Assembly: GCA_947628025.1 (NCBI GenBank)
Contig: CANQYH010000050.1
Location: 1-14,543 of the forward strand
Direction: 5' to 3'
From: an uncultured Lachnospiraceae bacterium
GTDB taxonomy: Bacteria > Bacillota > Clostridia > Lachnospirales > Lachnospiraceae
Length of the DNA: 14,543 nucleotides
Part shown: in pieces, positions 6,442 through 14,290 of the stretch
Layout of the letters: each line of letters begins with the position of its first letter
Position numbering within the stretch: the stretch's first letter is position 1
Translations under genes and position numbers: made by a program
Notes under the pieces: generated by a model
The model's database searches: none
What the model saw: only the letters and a program-made list of their open reading frames with translations
Told to the model about the DNA's origin: nothing

Positions 6442-8394
6442 ATGCTTGAAAGGATACATGGACCTCAGGATATCAAGGCTCTTAACAGCGCCGAGCTGGA
6501 GGAGCTGGCGGCTGAGATCCGACAGTTTTTGATAGAAAAAACCAGTATGAGAGGGGGGCATTTAGCCTCCAATCTGGGCGTGGTGGAACTGACGATGGCC
6601 ATGTTTCTGACCTTTGACCTGCCCAGAGACAAGATCATCTGGGACGTGGGACACCAGTCTTATACGCATAAAATCCTCAGCGGCCGCAAGGACGCTTTCG
6701 ACGAACTGCGGCAGCTGGGCGGCATCAGCGGCTTCCCCAAGACGAAAGAGAGTCCCTGCGACGCGTTTAATACGGGACATAGTTCTACCTCCATTTCCGC
6801 GGGCCTGGGTATGGCGCAGGGCCGGGATCTGAGGGGGGAGGACTATTTTGTGGTGTCTGTGATCGGCGATGGGGCTCTGACCGGCGGCATGGCTTATGAG
6901 GCGCTCAACAATGCGGCCCGTCTTGAGTCCAATTTTATCATTATCCTCAACGACAACGAGATGTCCATTTCCGAGAATGTGGGCGGGATGTCCCGTTACC
7001 TCAGCGGGATCCGCACCGGAGCCGGATATAACGGTCTGAAGAAAAATATGACCAGCCTGCTGCAGAAGATCCCGGTCGCCGGTCCAAAGATCATCGACAA
7101 GCTTAACCGTACCAAGCAGGGCATCAAGCAGCTTTTGATCCCCGGGATGCTGTTCGAGGATATGGGGATCACGTATCTGGGGCCGGTGGACGGCCACGAT
7201 CTGCGGCAGCTGCGGAAAGTGCTGGCGGAGGCCCGGCGGGTGGACCACGCGGTTCTGGTCCATGTGCTGACGAAGAAAGGCAAGGGCTACGGCCCCGCGG
7301 AGAGAAACCCGGAGAATTTCCACGGCGTGGAGCCTTTTGATATCGCGACGGGACGCCCGAAAGAGGAAAAACGGTATCCCGGATACACGGAGATCTTTAG
7401 CCGTGAATTATGTAAACTGGCGGAAAAAGACAGCCGGATCGTGGCGGTGACGGCGGCCATGCCCAATGGCACCGGGCTGGACCGCTTCAAAAAACAATTC
7501 CCGAAACGTTTCTTTGACGTGGGCATTGCCGAACAGCACGCGGTGACCAGCGCTGCCGGGATGGCCGCGGCGGGACTGCGGCCGGTGGTGGCGGTCTATT
7601 CGTCGTTTCTGCAGAGAGCCTACGACCAGATCGTCCACGACGTGTGCCTGCAGAATCTGCCGGTCGTCTTCGCGATCGACCGCGCGGGCCTGGTGGGCAG
7701 CGACGGGGAGACGCATCAGGGCATCTTTGATCTTTCCTATCTGACTTCGATCCCCAATATGTCGGTGCTGGCGCCGAAGAATCTGTGGGAGCTGCGGCGG
7801 GACCTGGAGTTTGCGGTTTCCTATGAGGGACCGCTGGCGGTGCGCTACCCGCGCGGGATGGCCTACCGGGGGCTGAAAGAATTCGACGCGCCGGTCGTAT
7901 ATGGGAAAGGCGAGATCCTGTATGACGAGGGGCGGACCGCCGCAGACAGCGAATCCGCTGCGCCTGTCTCAGAGCCTGGCGGAATGCCGCATATCGCGCT
8001 GCTGGCCGTCGGCAGTATGGTGAGTACGGCGGAGCATATCCGTGAGAAACTGAAAAATGAGGGTTACAGGGTTACGCTGGCCAACGGCCGGTTTATCAAA
8101 CCGGTGGACTTTGAGTTGGTGGAGACTCTGGCCCTGTCCCATGATTATCTGGTAACCCTGGAAGAAAATGTGCTCCAGGGAGGTTTTGGGTTACAGGTTA
8201 CAGCCTGGGTGCAGAAACATGTGCCGGGGCTGAAGCTGCTGAATATCGCGCTGCCGGACGCGTATGTGGAGCACGGCAACGTTTCCCGCCTGCGGGAGAT
8301 GCTGGGCATCGACAGCGATTCGATCATACGAAAGCTGAAAGCGGAGTTCGGACTGGAGACGGAGAAAGAGGGGCAGCATGAAACAACGACTTGA
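6442..8394 (+). CDS. dxs: 1-deoxy-D-xylulose-5-phosphate synthase
   Basis: This 650-residue thiamine-diphosphate enzyme condenses pyruvate and glyceraldehyde 3-phosphate in the first step of the MEP isoprenoid pathway. Order of features: GGHLASNLGVVELT, WDVGHQSYTHKIL with His71, the ThDP/metal motif GDGALTGGMAYEALNN (142-157), LNDNEMSIS, LGPVDGHD, the pyrimidine-binding domain with AEQHAVT (Glu364, the residue expected to activate ThDP), DRAGLVGSDGETHQG, and a C-terminal transketolase domain. It is about 30 residues longer than usual, through an insertion near 492-510 (EGRTAADSESAAPVSEPGG). The start at ATG 6442 fits family N-termini. Its best Shine-Dalgarno (AAGGA, 6424-6428) is rather far upstream. 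The 3' end overlaps tlyA by 17 bp. Confidence 0.97.
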   Translation: MLERIHGPQDIKALNSAELEELAAEIRQFLIEKTSMRGGHLASNLGVVELTMAMFLTFDLPRDKIIWDVGHQSYTHKILSGRKDAFDELRQLGGISGFPKTKESPCDAFNTGHSSTSISAGLGMAQGRDLRGEDYFVVSVIGDGALTGGMAYEALNNAARLESNFIIILNDNEMSISENVGGMSRYLSGIRTGAGYNGLKKNMTSLLQKIPVAGPKIIDKLNRTKQGIKQLLIPGMLFEDMGITYLGPVDGHDLRQLRKVLAEARRVDHAVLVHVLTKKGKGYGPAERNPENFHGVEPFDIATGRPKEEKRYPGYTEIFSRELCKLAEKDSRIVAVTAAMPNGTGLDRFKKQFPKRFFDVGIAEQHAVTSAAGMAAAGLRPVVAVYSSFLQRAYDQIVHDVCLQNLPVVFAIDRAGLVGSDGETHQGIFDLSYLTSIPNMSVLAPKNLWELRRDLEFAVSYEGPLAVRYPRGMAYRGLKEFDAPVVYGKGEILYDEGRTAADSESAAPVSEPGGMPHIALLAVGSMVSTAEHIREKLKNEGYRVTLANGRFIKPVDFELVETLALSHDYLVTLEENVLQGGFGLQVTAWVQKHVPGLKLLNIALPDAYVEHGNVSRLREMLGIDSDSIIRKLKAEFGLETEKEGQHETTT

Positions 8395-9169
8395 CGTACT
8401 GCTGGTGGAACGGGGACTGGCTTCCTCGCGGGAGAAAGCGAAAGCCGTCATCATGTCCGGCATCGTCTATGTGGACGGCCAAAAGGAGGACAAGGCAGGA
8501 ACCCTGTTCGAGGATACGGCGGCGGTCGAGGTGCGGGGCCATACGCTCCCCTATGTGAGCCGCGGCGGCCTGAAGCTGGCAAAAGCTATTGACCGGTTCG
8601 GCGTGGATGTGAGCGGGAAGATCTGTATGGACGTGGGAGCTTCCACCGGCGGTTTCACCGATTGTATGCTGCAGAATGGGGCCGCGAAAGTCTACGCGGT
8701 GGATGTGGGACACGGACAGCTGGACTGGAAGCTGCGAAATGACAGCCGGGTCGTCTGCATGGAAAAGACCAATATCCGTTATGTCCTGCCGTCAGATATT
8801 CCGGACAAGATCCAGTTCGCCTCCATCGACGTATCGTTCATTTCTCTGACGAAAGTATTGGGGCCGGTCCGGGAGTTGCTGGAGGAAAGCGGCGAGGCGG
8901 TATGCCTGATCAAACCCCAGTTTGAGGCCGGGCGCGAAAAGGTGGGCAAGAAAGGCGTAGTCCGCGAAAAAAGCACGCATCTGGAAGTGATTCGTGCGGT
9001 CATAGACTACGCGGCGGCGAACGGTTACTTTCCACTGAACCTGGATTTTTCGCCGGTCAGGGGACCGGAGGGAAATATTGAGTATCTGTTGTATTTACGA
9101 AAGAACGGAGGGGAAGCGGCGTTTCCCGACCCGCTTTCCGTTGTCGAAGAAGCACATCGGTCATTGTAA
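8378..9169 (+). CDS. tlyA: TlyA family rRNA (cytidine-2'-O)-methyltransferase
   Basis: This 263-residue protein has an N-terminal S4 RNA-binding domain (about residues 2-60, RLDVLLVERGLASSREKAKAVIMSG). An FtsJ-type Rossmann methyltransferase follows: SRGGLKL (61-67, with the conserved Lys66), the SAM motif DVGASTGGFTD (85-95), YAVDVGHGQL, DVSFISL and IKPQFEAG. Characterised relatives methylate 16S and 23S rRNA on cytidine ribose. The older name hemolysin A should not be taken as evidence of toxin function. B. subtilis has the same gene (yqxC) at this position. The start overlaps dxs by 17 bp behind AGAGGGG (8367-8373). nadK begins 14 bp after the stop. Confidence 0.93.
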   Translation: MKQRLDVLLVERGLASSREKAKAVIMSGIVYVDGQKEDKAGTLFEDTAAVEVRGHTLPYVSRGGLKLAKAIDRFGVDVSGKICMDVGASTGGFTDCMLQNGAAKVYAVDVGHGQLDWKLRNDSRVVCMEKTNIRYVLPSDIPDKIQFASIDVSFISLTKVLGPVRELLEESGEAVCLIKPQFEAGREKVGKKGVVREKSTHLEVIRAVIDYAAANGYFPLNLDFSPVRGPEGNIEYLLYLRKNGGEAAFPDPLSVVEEAHRSL

Positions 9170-9183
9170 GAGGCGCAGGAGGC

Positions 9184-10116
9184 ATGAGACATTTTTATCT
9201 GATATGGAACCCGCAGAGAGAGGGGACCGAGGCCATGGCGGAGCAGATCCGCGGTTATCTGACGGAGCGCGGCTGCGTGTGCGCTGTCCGCGGCCGGGGA
9301 AGCGGCGCGGATCCCGGCGCGATGTTGCCTGAGGTTCGCAGACAGAGCGGACGTCCGAAGCCCCGGGAGGGAGGCGGCGTACAGGTCCATCCTACGTATA
9401 CCGATACGGCCTGGGTCCCGCAGGACACGGAGTGCGTGATCACGCTCGGCGGTGACGGCACCCTGATCCGGGCCGCCAGGGATCTGTCCGGCAGGCGGAT
9501 CCCCCTGATCGGCATCAATATGGGGCATCTGGGTTATCTGACCCAGGTGGGCTGCCAGAATACCGGCGAGGTCCGGCAGATGCTGGAAGATCTGATCGCG
9601 GATCAGTTCCAGCTGGAAAAGCGGATGATGCTGGCGGGCACGGTCAGCCGGGACGGGAAAGCCTGGAAAGAGGATCTGGCCCTGAATGAGATCCTGATCT
9701 CCCGCCGGGAGATGCCCAAGATCCTGGATCTGCAGATCTCGGTCAACGGGCAGCCCCTCTGCCGGTACAAGGCGGACGGCATGATCATCGCGACTCCGAC
9801 CGGTTCCACGGCCTACAATCTGTCGGCAGGCGGTCCCATCGTCGCGCCGTCGGCCCGGATGATGATCCTGACTCCGATCTGTCCGCACGATCTCAACGGC
9901 CGCAGCATCGTTTTGCCGGCGGAGGATTCTGTCGAGATCCGGATCATGGGAAAGGACGACGAGGGGCAGGCGGTGGTGTTTGACGGCGGGACGGCCGCGG
10001 CGCTTAAAGTGGGGGATGTGCTTACAGCGCGGCGTTCCGAGACCGAGACGGTGATGATAAAGCTCAGAGAGGTTTCCTTTGTAGACAATTTACGCAGCAA
10101 GATGGCAGGTATTTAG
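9184..10116 (+). CDS. nadK: NAD kinase (inorganic polyphosphate/ATP-NAD kinase)
   Basis: This 310-residue enzyme phosphorylates NAD to NADP. The diphosphate-binding GGDGT lies at 89-93 (TLGGDGTLIRAAR). INMGHLGYLT follows, then LNEILISR with the NE pair, and the signature ATPTGSTAYNLSAGGP (203-218). It is about 40 residues longer than B. subtilis NadK. The extra length is in the N-terminal domain (about 38-75), a Gly/Arg/Pro-rich segment before the GGDGT strand. AGGAGG lies only 1 base from ATG 9184, while AAGAGG (9168-9173) is 10 bases away and is the better-placed Shine-Dalgarno. The family's N-terminal sequence supports this ATG. It sits between tlyA and argR, an arrangement common in Clostridia but not in B. 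subtilis. Confidence 0.95.
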   Translation: MRHFYLIWNPQREGTEAMAEQIRGYLTERGCVCAVRGRGSGADPGAMLPEVRRQSGRPKPREGGGVQVHPTYTDTAWVPQDTECVITLGGDGTLIRAARDLSGRRIPLIGINMGHLGYLTQVGCQNTGEVRQMLEDLIADQFQLEKRMMLAGTVSRDGKAWKEDLALNEILISRREMPKILDLQISVNGQPLCRYKADGMIIATPTGSTAYNLSAGGPIVAPSARMMILTPICPHDLNGRSIVLPAEDSVEIRIMGKDDEGQAVVFDGGTAAALKVGDVLTARRSETETVMIKLREVSFVDNLRSKMAGI

Positions 10117-10128
10117 GAGGTACGGAGG

Positions 10129-10578
10129 ATGAAGTTAGAACGGCACAGCAAGATAGTGGAACTGATCGGAAAGTACGAGATAGAGACTCAGGAGGAGCTG
10201 GCGGAGCGTCTGCAGGAGGCGGGGTTTTCCGTGACCCAGGCCACGGTCTCCAGGGATATCCGGGAGCTGCATCTGACGAAAGTACAGAGCGGCAGCGGAC
10301 GCCAGCGCTATACGGTGCTTCATACGCAGGAGGGACTGAATGACAAATACATCCGCATCCTGCGGGACGGTTACGTTTCCATGGATATGGCCCAGAATAT
10401 TCTGGTCATCAAGACCGTGTCCGGGATGGCGATGGCGGTCGCCGCGGCGCTGGACGCGATCCATTTTCATGAAGTAGTCGGCTGCATCGCGGGGGACGAT
10501 ACGATCCTGTGCGCGATCCGGAGCGTGGACGACACCATCCTGGTCATGGAGAAGATTCACAAGATGATTACGGGATAG
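10129..10578 (+). CDS. argR: Arginine repressor ArgR/AhrC
   Basis: This 149-residue regulator has the N-terminal winged helix-turn-helix with ETQEELAERLQEAGFSVTQ and TVSRDIREL (Ser41-Arg42 in the DNA-contacting helix). It has the C-terminal arginine-binding, hexamerisation domain ending in GCIAGDDTILCAIRS (Asp123-Asp124 bind arginine in the family). With arginine bound it represses arginine biosynthesis and can activate catabolism. AGGAGG (10115-10120) overlaps the nadK stop and precedes ATG 10129. The recN start follows 12 bp after the stop. I saw no ARG-box-like operator inside this window, so its targets are presumably elsewhere. Confidence 0.96.
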   Translation: MKLERHSKIVELIGKYEIETQEELAERLQEAGFSVTQATVSRDIRELHLTKVQSGSGRQRYTVLHTQEGLNDKYIRILRDGYVSMDMAQNILVIKTVSGMAMAVAAALDAIHFHEVVGCIAGDDTILCAIRSVDDTILVMEKIHKMITG

Positions 10579-10590
10579 GGAGGTGGCTTT

Positions 10591-12270
10591 ATGCTGCTGG
10601 ATCTGAGAGTGAAGAATCTGGCCCTGATCGAAAAGGCGGAAATATCATTTTCAGAGGGTTTGAATATACTGACCGGAGAGACCGGAGCCGGCAAGTCGAT
10701 CATTATCGGTTCCGTCAATATGGCTCTCGGCGGGAAAGTGACGAAAGATGCGATCCGGCAGGGGGCGGAATCCGCGTATGTGGAGCTGGTCTTTGCGGTG
10801 GACGAGCCGGAGAAGAGAGAGGCGCTCAGAGAACTGGATGTAGAATTGCCGGAGGACGGGACGCTGATCCTGTCGCGGAAGATCACGCCGGCCCGGAGCG
10901 TCAGCAAGGTCAATGACGAGACGGTCACGGCGGGTCGGCTGAGGGAGATCACCGGGCGGCTCATCGACATCCATGGACAGCACGATCATCAGTCCCTGCT
11001 TTACAAAGCCAAGCATCTGGAGATCCTGGATTCCTACGCCAGGGCGGAGACGGGGCCGCTGAAAGAGAACGTTGCGAAAGCGTACGGCGAGTACAGAGCC
11101 CTGCAGGAGCGGCTGGAGGGGATGGATCTGGACCGGGAAGCGCGGATTCGGGAGGCGGATTTTCTGCGTTACGAGATCCGGGAGCTGGAGCAGGCTCATT
11201 TGAAAGAGGGAGAAGAGGAAGAACTGACTGCGGATTACCGGCGGCTCAGCCATGCGCAGAAGATCATGGAGCATCTGTCCGAGGCTTATCGGGAGCTGGA
11301 CGGAGATCAGATCGGGCGGGCCATGCGGGAGACGGCCCAGGCCGCGGAGTATGACGACGCGCTTCAGGGCGTCCGGGACCAGCTGACGGACGCGGAAGCG
11401 ATCGTAAACGACTGCCTCCACGATATCGCCTCGTATATGGACGAGTTCTGTTTTGACGAGGAGACGTTCCGGCAGATCGGCGGCCGCCTGGACCAGATCC
11501 ACGATCTGTACGCCAAATACGGCGGTTCCGTGCCGGAGATTTTAAAAAAGCTGGAAGAAAAAAAGGCCCGGCTGGACGAGCTGGAGCATTTTGATCTGAT
11601 AAAAGAGAAACTGGAGCAGGAATATGCTCGCTGTGAAAAAGAGCTGGACCGTCTGTGCGGCCGCCTCTCGGAAGCGCGGCGCAGCGCGGCCGGTGTGCTG
11701 ACGCGGAAGATCCGCCAGGGACTGGAAGACCTGAATTTCATCGACGTGCGCTTTGAGATGGAGATCCGGCGTCTCCCCCATTATACGGCCGGCGGTTATG
11801 ACGAGGCGGAATTTCTGATCTCCACGAATCCGGGACTTCCCATGCGGCCGCTCGGTTCAGTGGCTTCCGGCGGCGAACTGTCCAGGATCATGCTGGCGAT
11901 CAAAGCGGTGCTGGCGGATACGGACGATATCCCCACGCTGATCTTCGATGAGATCGATACCGGCATCAGCGGCCGGACCGCCCAGATGGTGTCGGAAAAA
12001 CTGTCCTATATCGCCGGGCGTCACCAGGTCATCTGCATCACCCATCTGCCGCAGATCGCGGCGATGGCCGACCGGCATTTTGAGATCGCGAAAGCGGCGC
12101 AGGACGGGAATACGACGACCCGGATCCGCGAGCTGGATGACAGCCAGATGGTGGAAGAGCTGGCCAGGCTCCTGGGCGGCGCGGAGATCACCGCGGCCGT
12201 CTACGAGAATGCCCGCGAGATGAAAGCGCTGGCAGACCGGAAAAAGGCGGCGAACCGTCGGAGCGGATAG
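10591..12270 (+). CDS. recN: DNA repair protein RecN
   Basis: This 559-residue SMC-like ATPase acts in double-strand-break repair, gathering ends for RecA-dependent recombination. Walker A is GETGAGKS (29-36). The DIHGQHDHQ segment near 128 follows, then a long antiparallel coiled coil (about 160-370, rich in Glu/Arg/Leu). The ABC signature is ASGGELSRIMLAIK (425-438) and Walker B is LIFDEIDTGISG (Asp453, Glu454). The ITHLPQIAA switch region follows. Length is normal for the family. The ribosome-binding site AGGGAGGTGG (10577-10586) overlaps the argR stop. It is the last gene of the co-directional block. No terminator follows directly; the first plausible plus-strand one is at 12635-12673. 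Confidence 0.97.
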   Translation: MLLDLRVKNLALIEKAEISFSEGLNILTGETGAGKSIIIGSVNMALGGKVTKDAIRQGAESAYVELVFAVDEPEKREALRELDVELPEDGTLILSRKITPARSVSKVNDETVTAGRLREITGRLIDIHGQHDHQSLLYKAKHLEILDSYARAETGPLKENVAKAYGEYRALQERLEGMDLDREARIREADFLRYEIRELEQAHLKEGEEEELTADYRRLSHAQKIMEHLSEAYRELDGDQIGRAMRETAQAAEYDDALQGVRDQLTDAEAIVNDCLHDIASYMDEFCFDEETFRQIGGRLDQIHDLYAKYGGSVPEILKKLEEKKARLDELEHFDLIKEKLEQEYARCEKELDRLCGRLSEARRSAAGVLTRKIRQGLEDLNFIDVRFEMEIRRLPHYTAGGYDEAEFLISTNPGLPMRPLGSVASGGELSRIMLAIKAVLADTDDIPTLIFDEIDTGISGRTAQMVSEKLSYIAGRHQVICITHLPQIAAMADRHFEIAKAAQDGNTTTRIRELDDSQMVEELARLLGGAEITAAVYENAREMKALADRKKAANRRSG

Positions 12271-12288
12271 AGCGCGGCGGTATTCCTC

Positions 12289-12343
12289 ATCCGGCAGATC
12301 TCCGGATAACAGGGGAAATGTCCGCCGGGAACACATATGTTCC
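12289..12343. repeat. Two short inverted repeats in the convergent recN / DUF4321 gap
   Basis: ATCCGG and CCGGAT (12289-12294, 12302-12307) flank a 7-base loop. GGAACA and TGTTCC (12328-12333, 12338-12343) flank the four bases CATA. Neither is followed by a T-run on either strand, so neither is a convincing intrinsic terminator, although the gap lies between two converging genes. They may be weak bidirectional pause sites or chance. Confidence 0.3.
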
Positions 12344-12351
12344 TGCTTATA

Positions 12352-12603
12352 TCACAGATACCGCCAGATCAGAAGCGCCAGCGCCACGCCGATGAGGCTG
12401 GCCATGGTGATGCGAATCGTGAGTCCGAACGTGATGACCAGGATCCCCAGGTTTAGGATCAGAGGGGAATCCAGCCCGAACGACTGGCCGAAATTCAGCC
12501 ACGACAGGGCGGATATCCCCTCTGCCATATTGCCGATGAAGCCGCCCAGCACGATGCCGGACAGCACCAGTAAAAGCAGGACCCAGAAATTTTTATTTTT
12601 CAT
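12352..12603 (-). CDS. Small membrane protein of the DUF4321 type
   Basis: This 83-residue protein is on the minus strand. It starts MKNKNFWVLLLLVLSGIVLG and has two or three hydrophobic segments (about residues 7-25, 48-61 and 64-80). The pattern LNFGQSFGLDSP then LGILVITFGLTIRITMASLIG matches the small DUF4321 membrane family of Clostridia as I remember it; its function is unknown. On its own strand a GGAG (plus-strand 12610-12613) lies six bases before the ATG, and a promoter is visible at 12724-12752. It converges with recN and diverges from spoIVB. This is the only gene of the window on the minus strand, and it sits inside an otherwise one-directional sporulation/housekeeping run. Confidence 0.8.
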   Translation of the reverse strand: MKNKNFWVLLLLVLSGIVLGGFIGNMAEGISALSWLNFGQSFGLDSPLILNLGILVITFGLTIRITMASLIGVALALLIWRYL

Positions 12604-12634
12604 TCTTTTCTCCGTTTCTCCGCCGCTTGGCGGT

Positions 12635-12673
12635 GCGGTCCGGACGAATACGCTTGCCGGGACCGCTTTTTTT
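12635..12673 (+). terminator. Plus-strand intrinsic terminator upstream of the DUF4321 gene
   Basis: GCGGTCC (12635-12641) pairs with GGACCGC (12660-12666), and additional CCGG pairing inside is possible with one bulge. Seven T follow directly (12667-12673). The T-run is on the plus strand only, so it acts on rightward transcripts. The only rightward gene upstream is recN, 365 bp away across the antisense DUF4321 gene. Read from the minus strand, the same hairpin would lie in the 5' leader of the DUF4321 mRNA without a U-run. Confidence 0.65.
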
Positions 12674-12723
12674 ATGTTCAGACTGCCTGTAAATGAAAAT
12701 TCGTTCCAGGACGCCTATCCGCC

Positions 12724-12752
12724 AGTGTATCATATCCGTTAAAAAGTGACAA
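12724..12752 (-). promoter_or_regulatory. Sigma-A-type promoter of the DUF4321 gene
   Basis: Read on the minus strand: TTGTCA (plus 12747-12752, five of six), a 17-bp spacer, then TACACT (plus 12724-12729, four of six) with an extended -10 TG one base upstream. It would give a leader of roughly 110 bases before the ATG at 12603. This is assigned by eye. It lies just upstream of, and diverges from, the spoIVB control region. Confidence 0.5.
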
Positions 12753-12787
12753 CTAAAAAATGACAGACTGTTTTTTTTATCGCGACA

Positions 12788-12794
12788 CATACTA
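12788..12794 (+). promoter_or_regulatory. Possible sporulation-sigma -10 element before spoIVB
   Basis: CATACTA fits the -10 pattern of sigma-G (CATnnTA). The longer CATACTATA also resembles the sigma-E/sigma-K -10. spoIVB is forespore-expressed in B. subtilis, so a sigma-G/F site is expected about here. No convincing matching -35 lies at the normal distance, so this is weak. Confidence 0.25.
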
Positions 12795-12837
12795 TAAAAG
12801 AAATTTTGGGAGAAAATTTTTAAGGAGGTGTGTCGTA

Positions 12838-14112
12838 TTGAGAAAAAGCAGATATCGCAGATTTCTGATCTGGACGTTCTGGATCAGTATATTGTTCACC
12901 ATCGGTTTTTCTTACTTATATATGGAATGGGTGGTCCCGGATCGGATTCATATCGTGCGGGACCAGGAAGAGACTCTATGTATTCCGATGCCCGTCCGCT
13001 ATACGCTCCAGAGCGAGAGCGAGGAGGTGGCTCTCGGCAATGGTTCGGATATCCCATCCGACCAGATCACGCTTGCGCACGACGAATCGTTTCTTTTATA
13101 TGGAAAGAGCGAGGGAACGTACCGTCTGGGCCTGGATCTCTTCGGCCTGATTCGTCTAAAGGAGATCCAGGTGGATGTGGCGGATACCCGGTATGTGGTC
13201 CCCTGCGGCGCGCCGGTGGGCATCTACCTGAAATCCGACGGCGTTTTGGTCATAGGGACCGGCGAATTAACCGGCCAGGACGGCCAGACCGTGGAGCCGG
13301 CGGCCGGGATCCTGCGCTCCGGCGATTATATCGAGAGCATCAATGGACACGCGCTGGAAACGAAAGAGGAACTGGCCGAGGAAGTGGGGAAGCTGCAGGG
13401 AGAAGAGGCACTGCTGACCGTTCGCCGCGGCAAGATCCATATGCAGATCTCCATGCGTCCCACGATCACCCAGGACGGCAGCTGCAAGCTGGGCGTCTGG
13501 GTCCGCAGCGACACCCAGGGTATCGGTACGGTAACATATCTGGATCTGAACGGTCGTTTCGGCGCGCTGGGCCACGGGATCAGCGATACGGATACGGGGG
13601 AGATCGTGGAAATCGACGGCGGAGATCTCTATGATACGCAGATCATTGGGATCCATAAAGGCTCCGCCGGAAGCCCCGGCATCATGTCCGGCGTGATCTA
13701 CTACGGCGCGGGATCTTTGCTGGGGCGGGTGGAATCGAACACGAGCGAAGGGATCTTCGGCACAGCCAATGAAAAATTTATCCAGGCGATCAATTCGGAA
13801 CCCATGACCATCGGTTACCGGCAGGACATTGAAAAGGGAAAGGCTTATCTGCGCAGCGGCGTGTCCGGCGAGATAAAGGATTATGAGATCGAGATCCAGA
13901 AGATCGATTATTCCACTTCCCATACGAATAAAAGCCTGGTCATACAGGTCACGGATCCGGAACTTCTGGCCCTGACCGGCGGCATCGTCCAGGGCATGAG
14001 CGGCAGCCCCATTATCCAGAACGGAAAACTGATCGGAGCGGTAACCCATGTGTTCATCCAGGATCCGACGAGAGGTTACGGGATTTTTATTGAGAACATG
14101 CTCCAGCGCTGA
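12838..14112 (+). CDS. spoIVB: SpoIVB peptidase (stage IV sporulation protein B, S55 family)
   Basis: This 424-residue serine peptidase is secreted from the forespore into the intermembrane space. There it cleaves SpoIVFA to trigger pro-sigma-K processing in the mother cell. The N-terminal signal anchor is about residues 10-28. A PDZ domain lies at about 135-200 (PAAGILRSGDYIESINGHAL). The protease domain has GALGHGISD (His246), VTDPELL (Asp373) and VQGMSGSPIIQNGKLIGAVTHVF (Ser388). All three sit 10 residues beyond the B. subtilis triad as I recall it (236, 363, 378), so the enzyme looks intact. The start is TTG 12838, nine bases after GGAGG within AAGGAGGTGT (12822-12831); this gives near-exact family length. 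The upstream ATG 12760 would add 26 residues and place the Shine-Dalgarno inside the gene. No terminator is clear downstream. Confidence 0.95.
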   Translation: MRKSRYRRFLIWTFWISILFTIGFSYLYMEWVVPDRIHIVRDQEETLCIPMPVRYTLQSESEEVALGNGSDIPSDQITLAHDESFLLYGKSEGTYRLGLDLFGLIRLKEIQVDVADTRYVVPCGAPVGIYLKSDGVLVIGTGELTGQDGQTVEPAAGILRSGDYIESINGHALETKEELAEEVGKLQGEEALLTVRRGKIHMQISMRPTITQDGSCKLGVWVRSDTQGIGTVTYLDLNGRFGALGHGISDTDTGEIVEIDGGDLYDTQIIGIHKGSAGSPGIMSGVIYYGAGSLLGRVESNTSEGIFGTANEKFIQAINSEPMTIGYRQDIEKGKAYLRSGVSGEIKDYEIEIQKIDYSTSHTNKSLVIQVTDPELLALTGGIVQGMSGSPIIQNGKLIGAVTHVFIQDPTRGYGIFIENMLQR

Positions 14113-14199
14113 AACAGGCAGCAGATGAAAAAAGAAGTCTCTCAGGCTCTTTCCCATCCGCCCATTTATCAGAGCTATGGCCTCTATACTAAAAATGTC

Positions 14200-14228
14200 T
14201 TGAGTATACGTTGAATACAGGTTATAAT
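14200..14228 (+). promoter_or_regulatory. Promoter of the toxin-antitoxin-like pair
   Basis: TTGAGT (14200-14205), a 17-bp spacer and a perfect TATAAT (14223-14228) form a good sigma-A promoter about 62 bp before the antitoxin ATG. A second extended -10, TGATATAAT (14253-14261), lies nearer the gene but lacks a good -35. Direct repeats TATACGT (14205-14211, 14228-14234) and GTTATAA (14221-14227, 14242-14248) are spaced 23 and 21 bp apart, about two helical turns. They overlap the promoter, as an operator for autorepression would. Confidence 0.6.
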
Positions 14229-14290
14229 ATACGTAAAAATAGTTATAAAACTTGATATAATGGATTGGAGTACCCGAAAGGAGTTTGAAT

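Noticed and set aside
9025..9888. 287-codon minus-strand frame opposite tlyA/nadK
   Set aside because: It crosses two intact, well-recognised plus-strand genes and shows no domain.
12593..12790. 65-codon minus-strand frame overlapping the DUF4321 start
   Set aside because: It runs through the predicted promoter and terminator hairpin, lacks a clear ribosome-binding site and has Arg/Lys-rich sequence without a recognisable family.
12760..12837. ATG 12760 as the spoIVB start
   Set aside because: It would place the strong ribosome-binding site inside the gene and add 26 residues before the signal anchor.
14125..14214. Short plus-strand frame of 29 codons (MKKEVSQALSHPP...)
   Set aside because: No good Shine-Dalgarno; its end overlaps the -35 of the antitoxin promoter. 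Too short to support without conservation.
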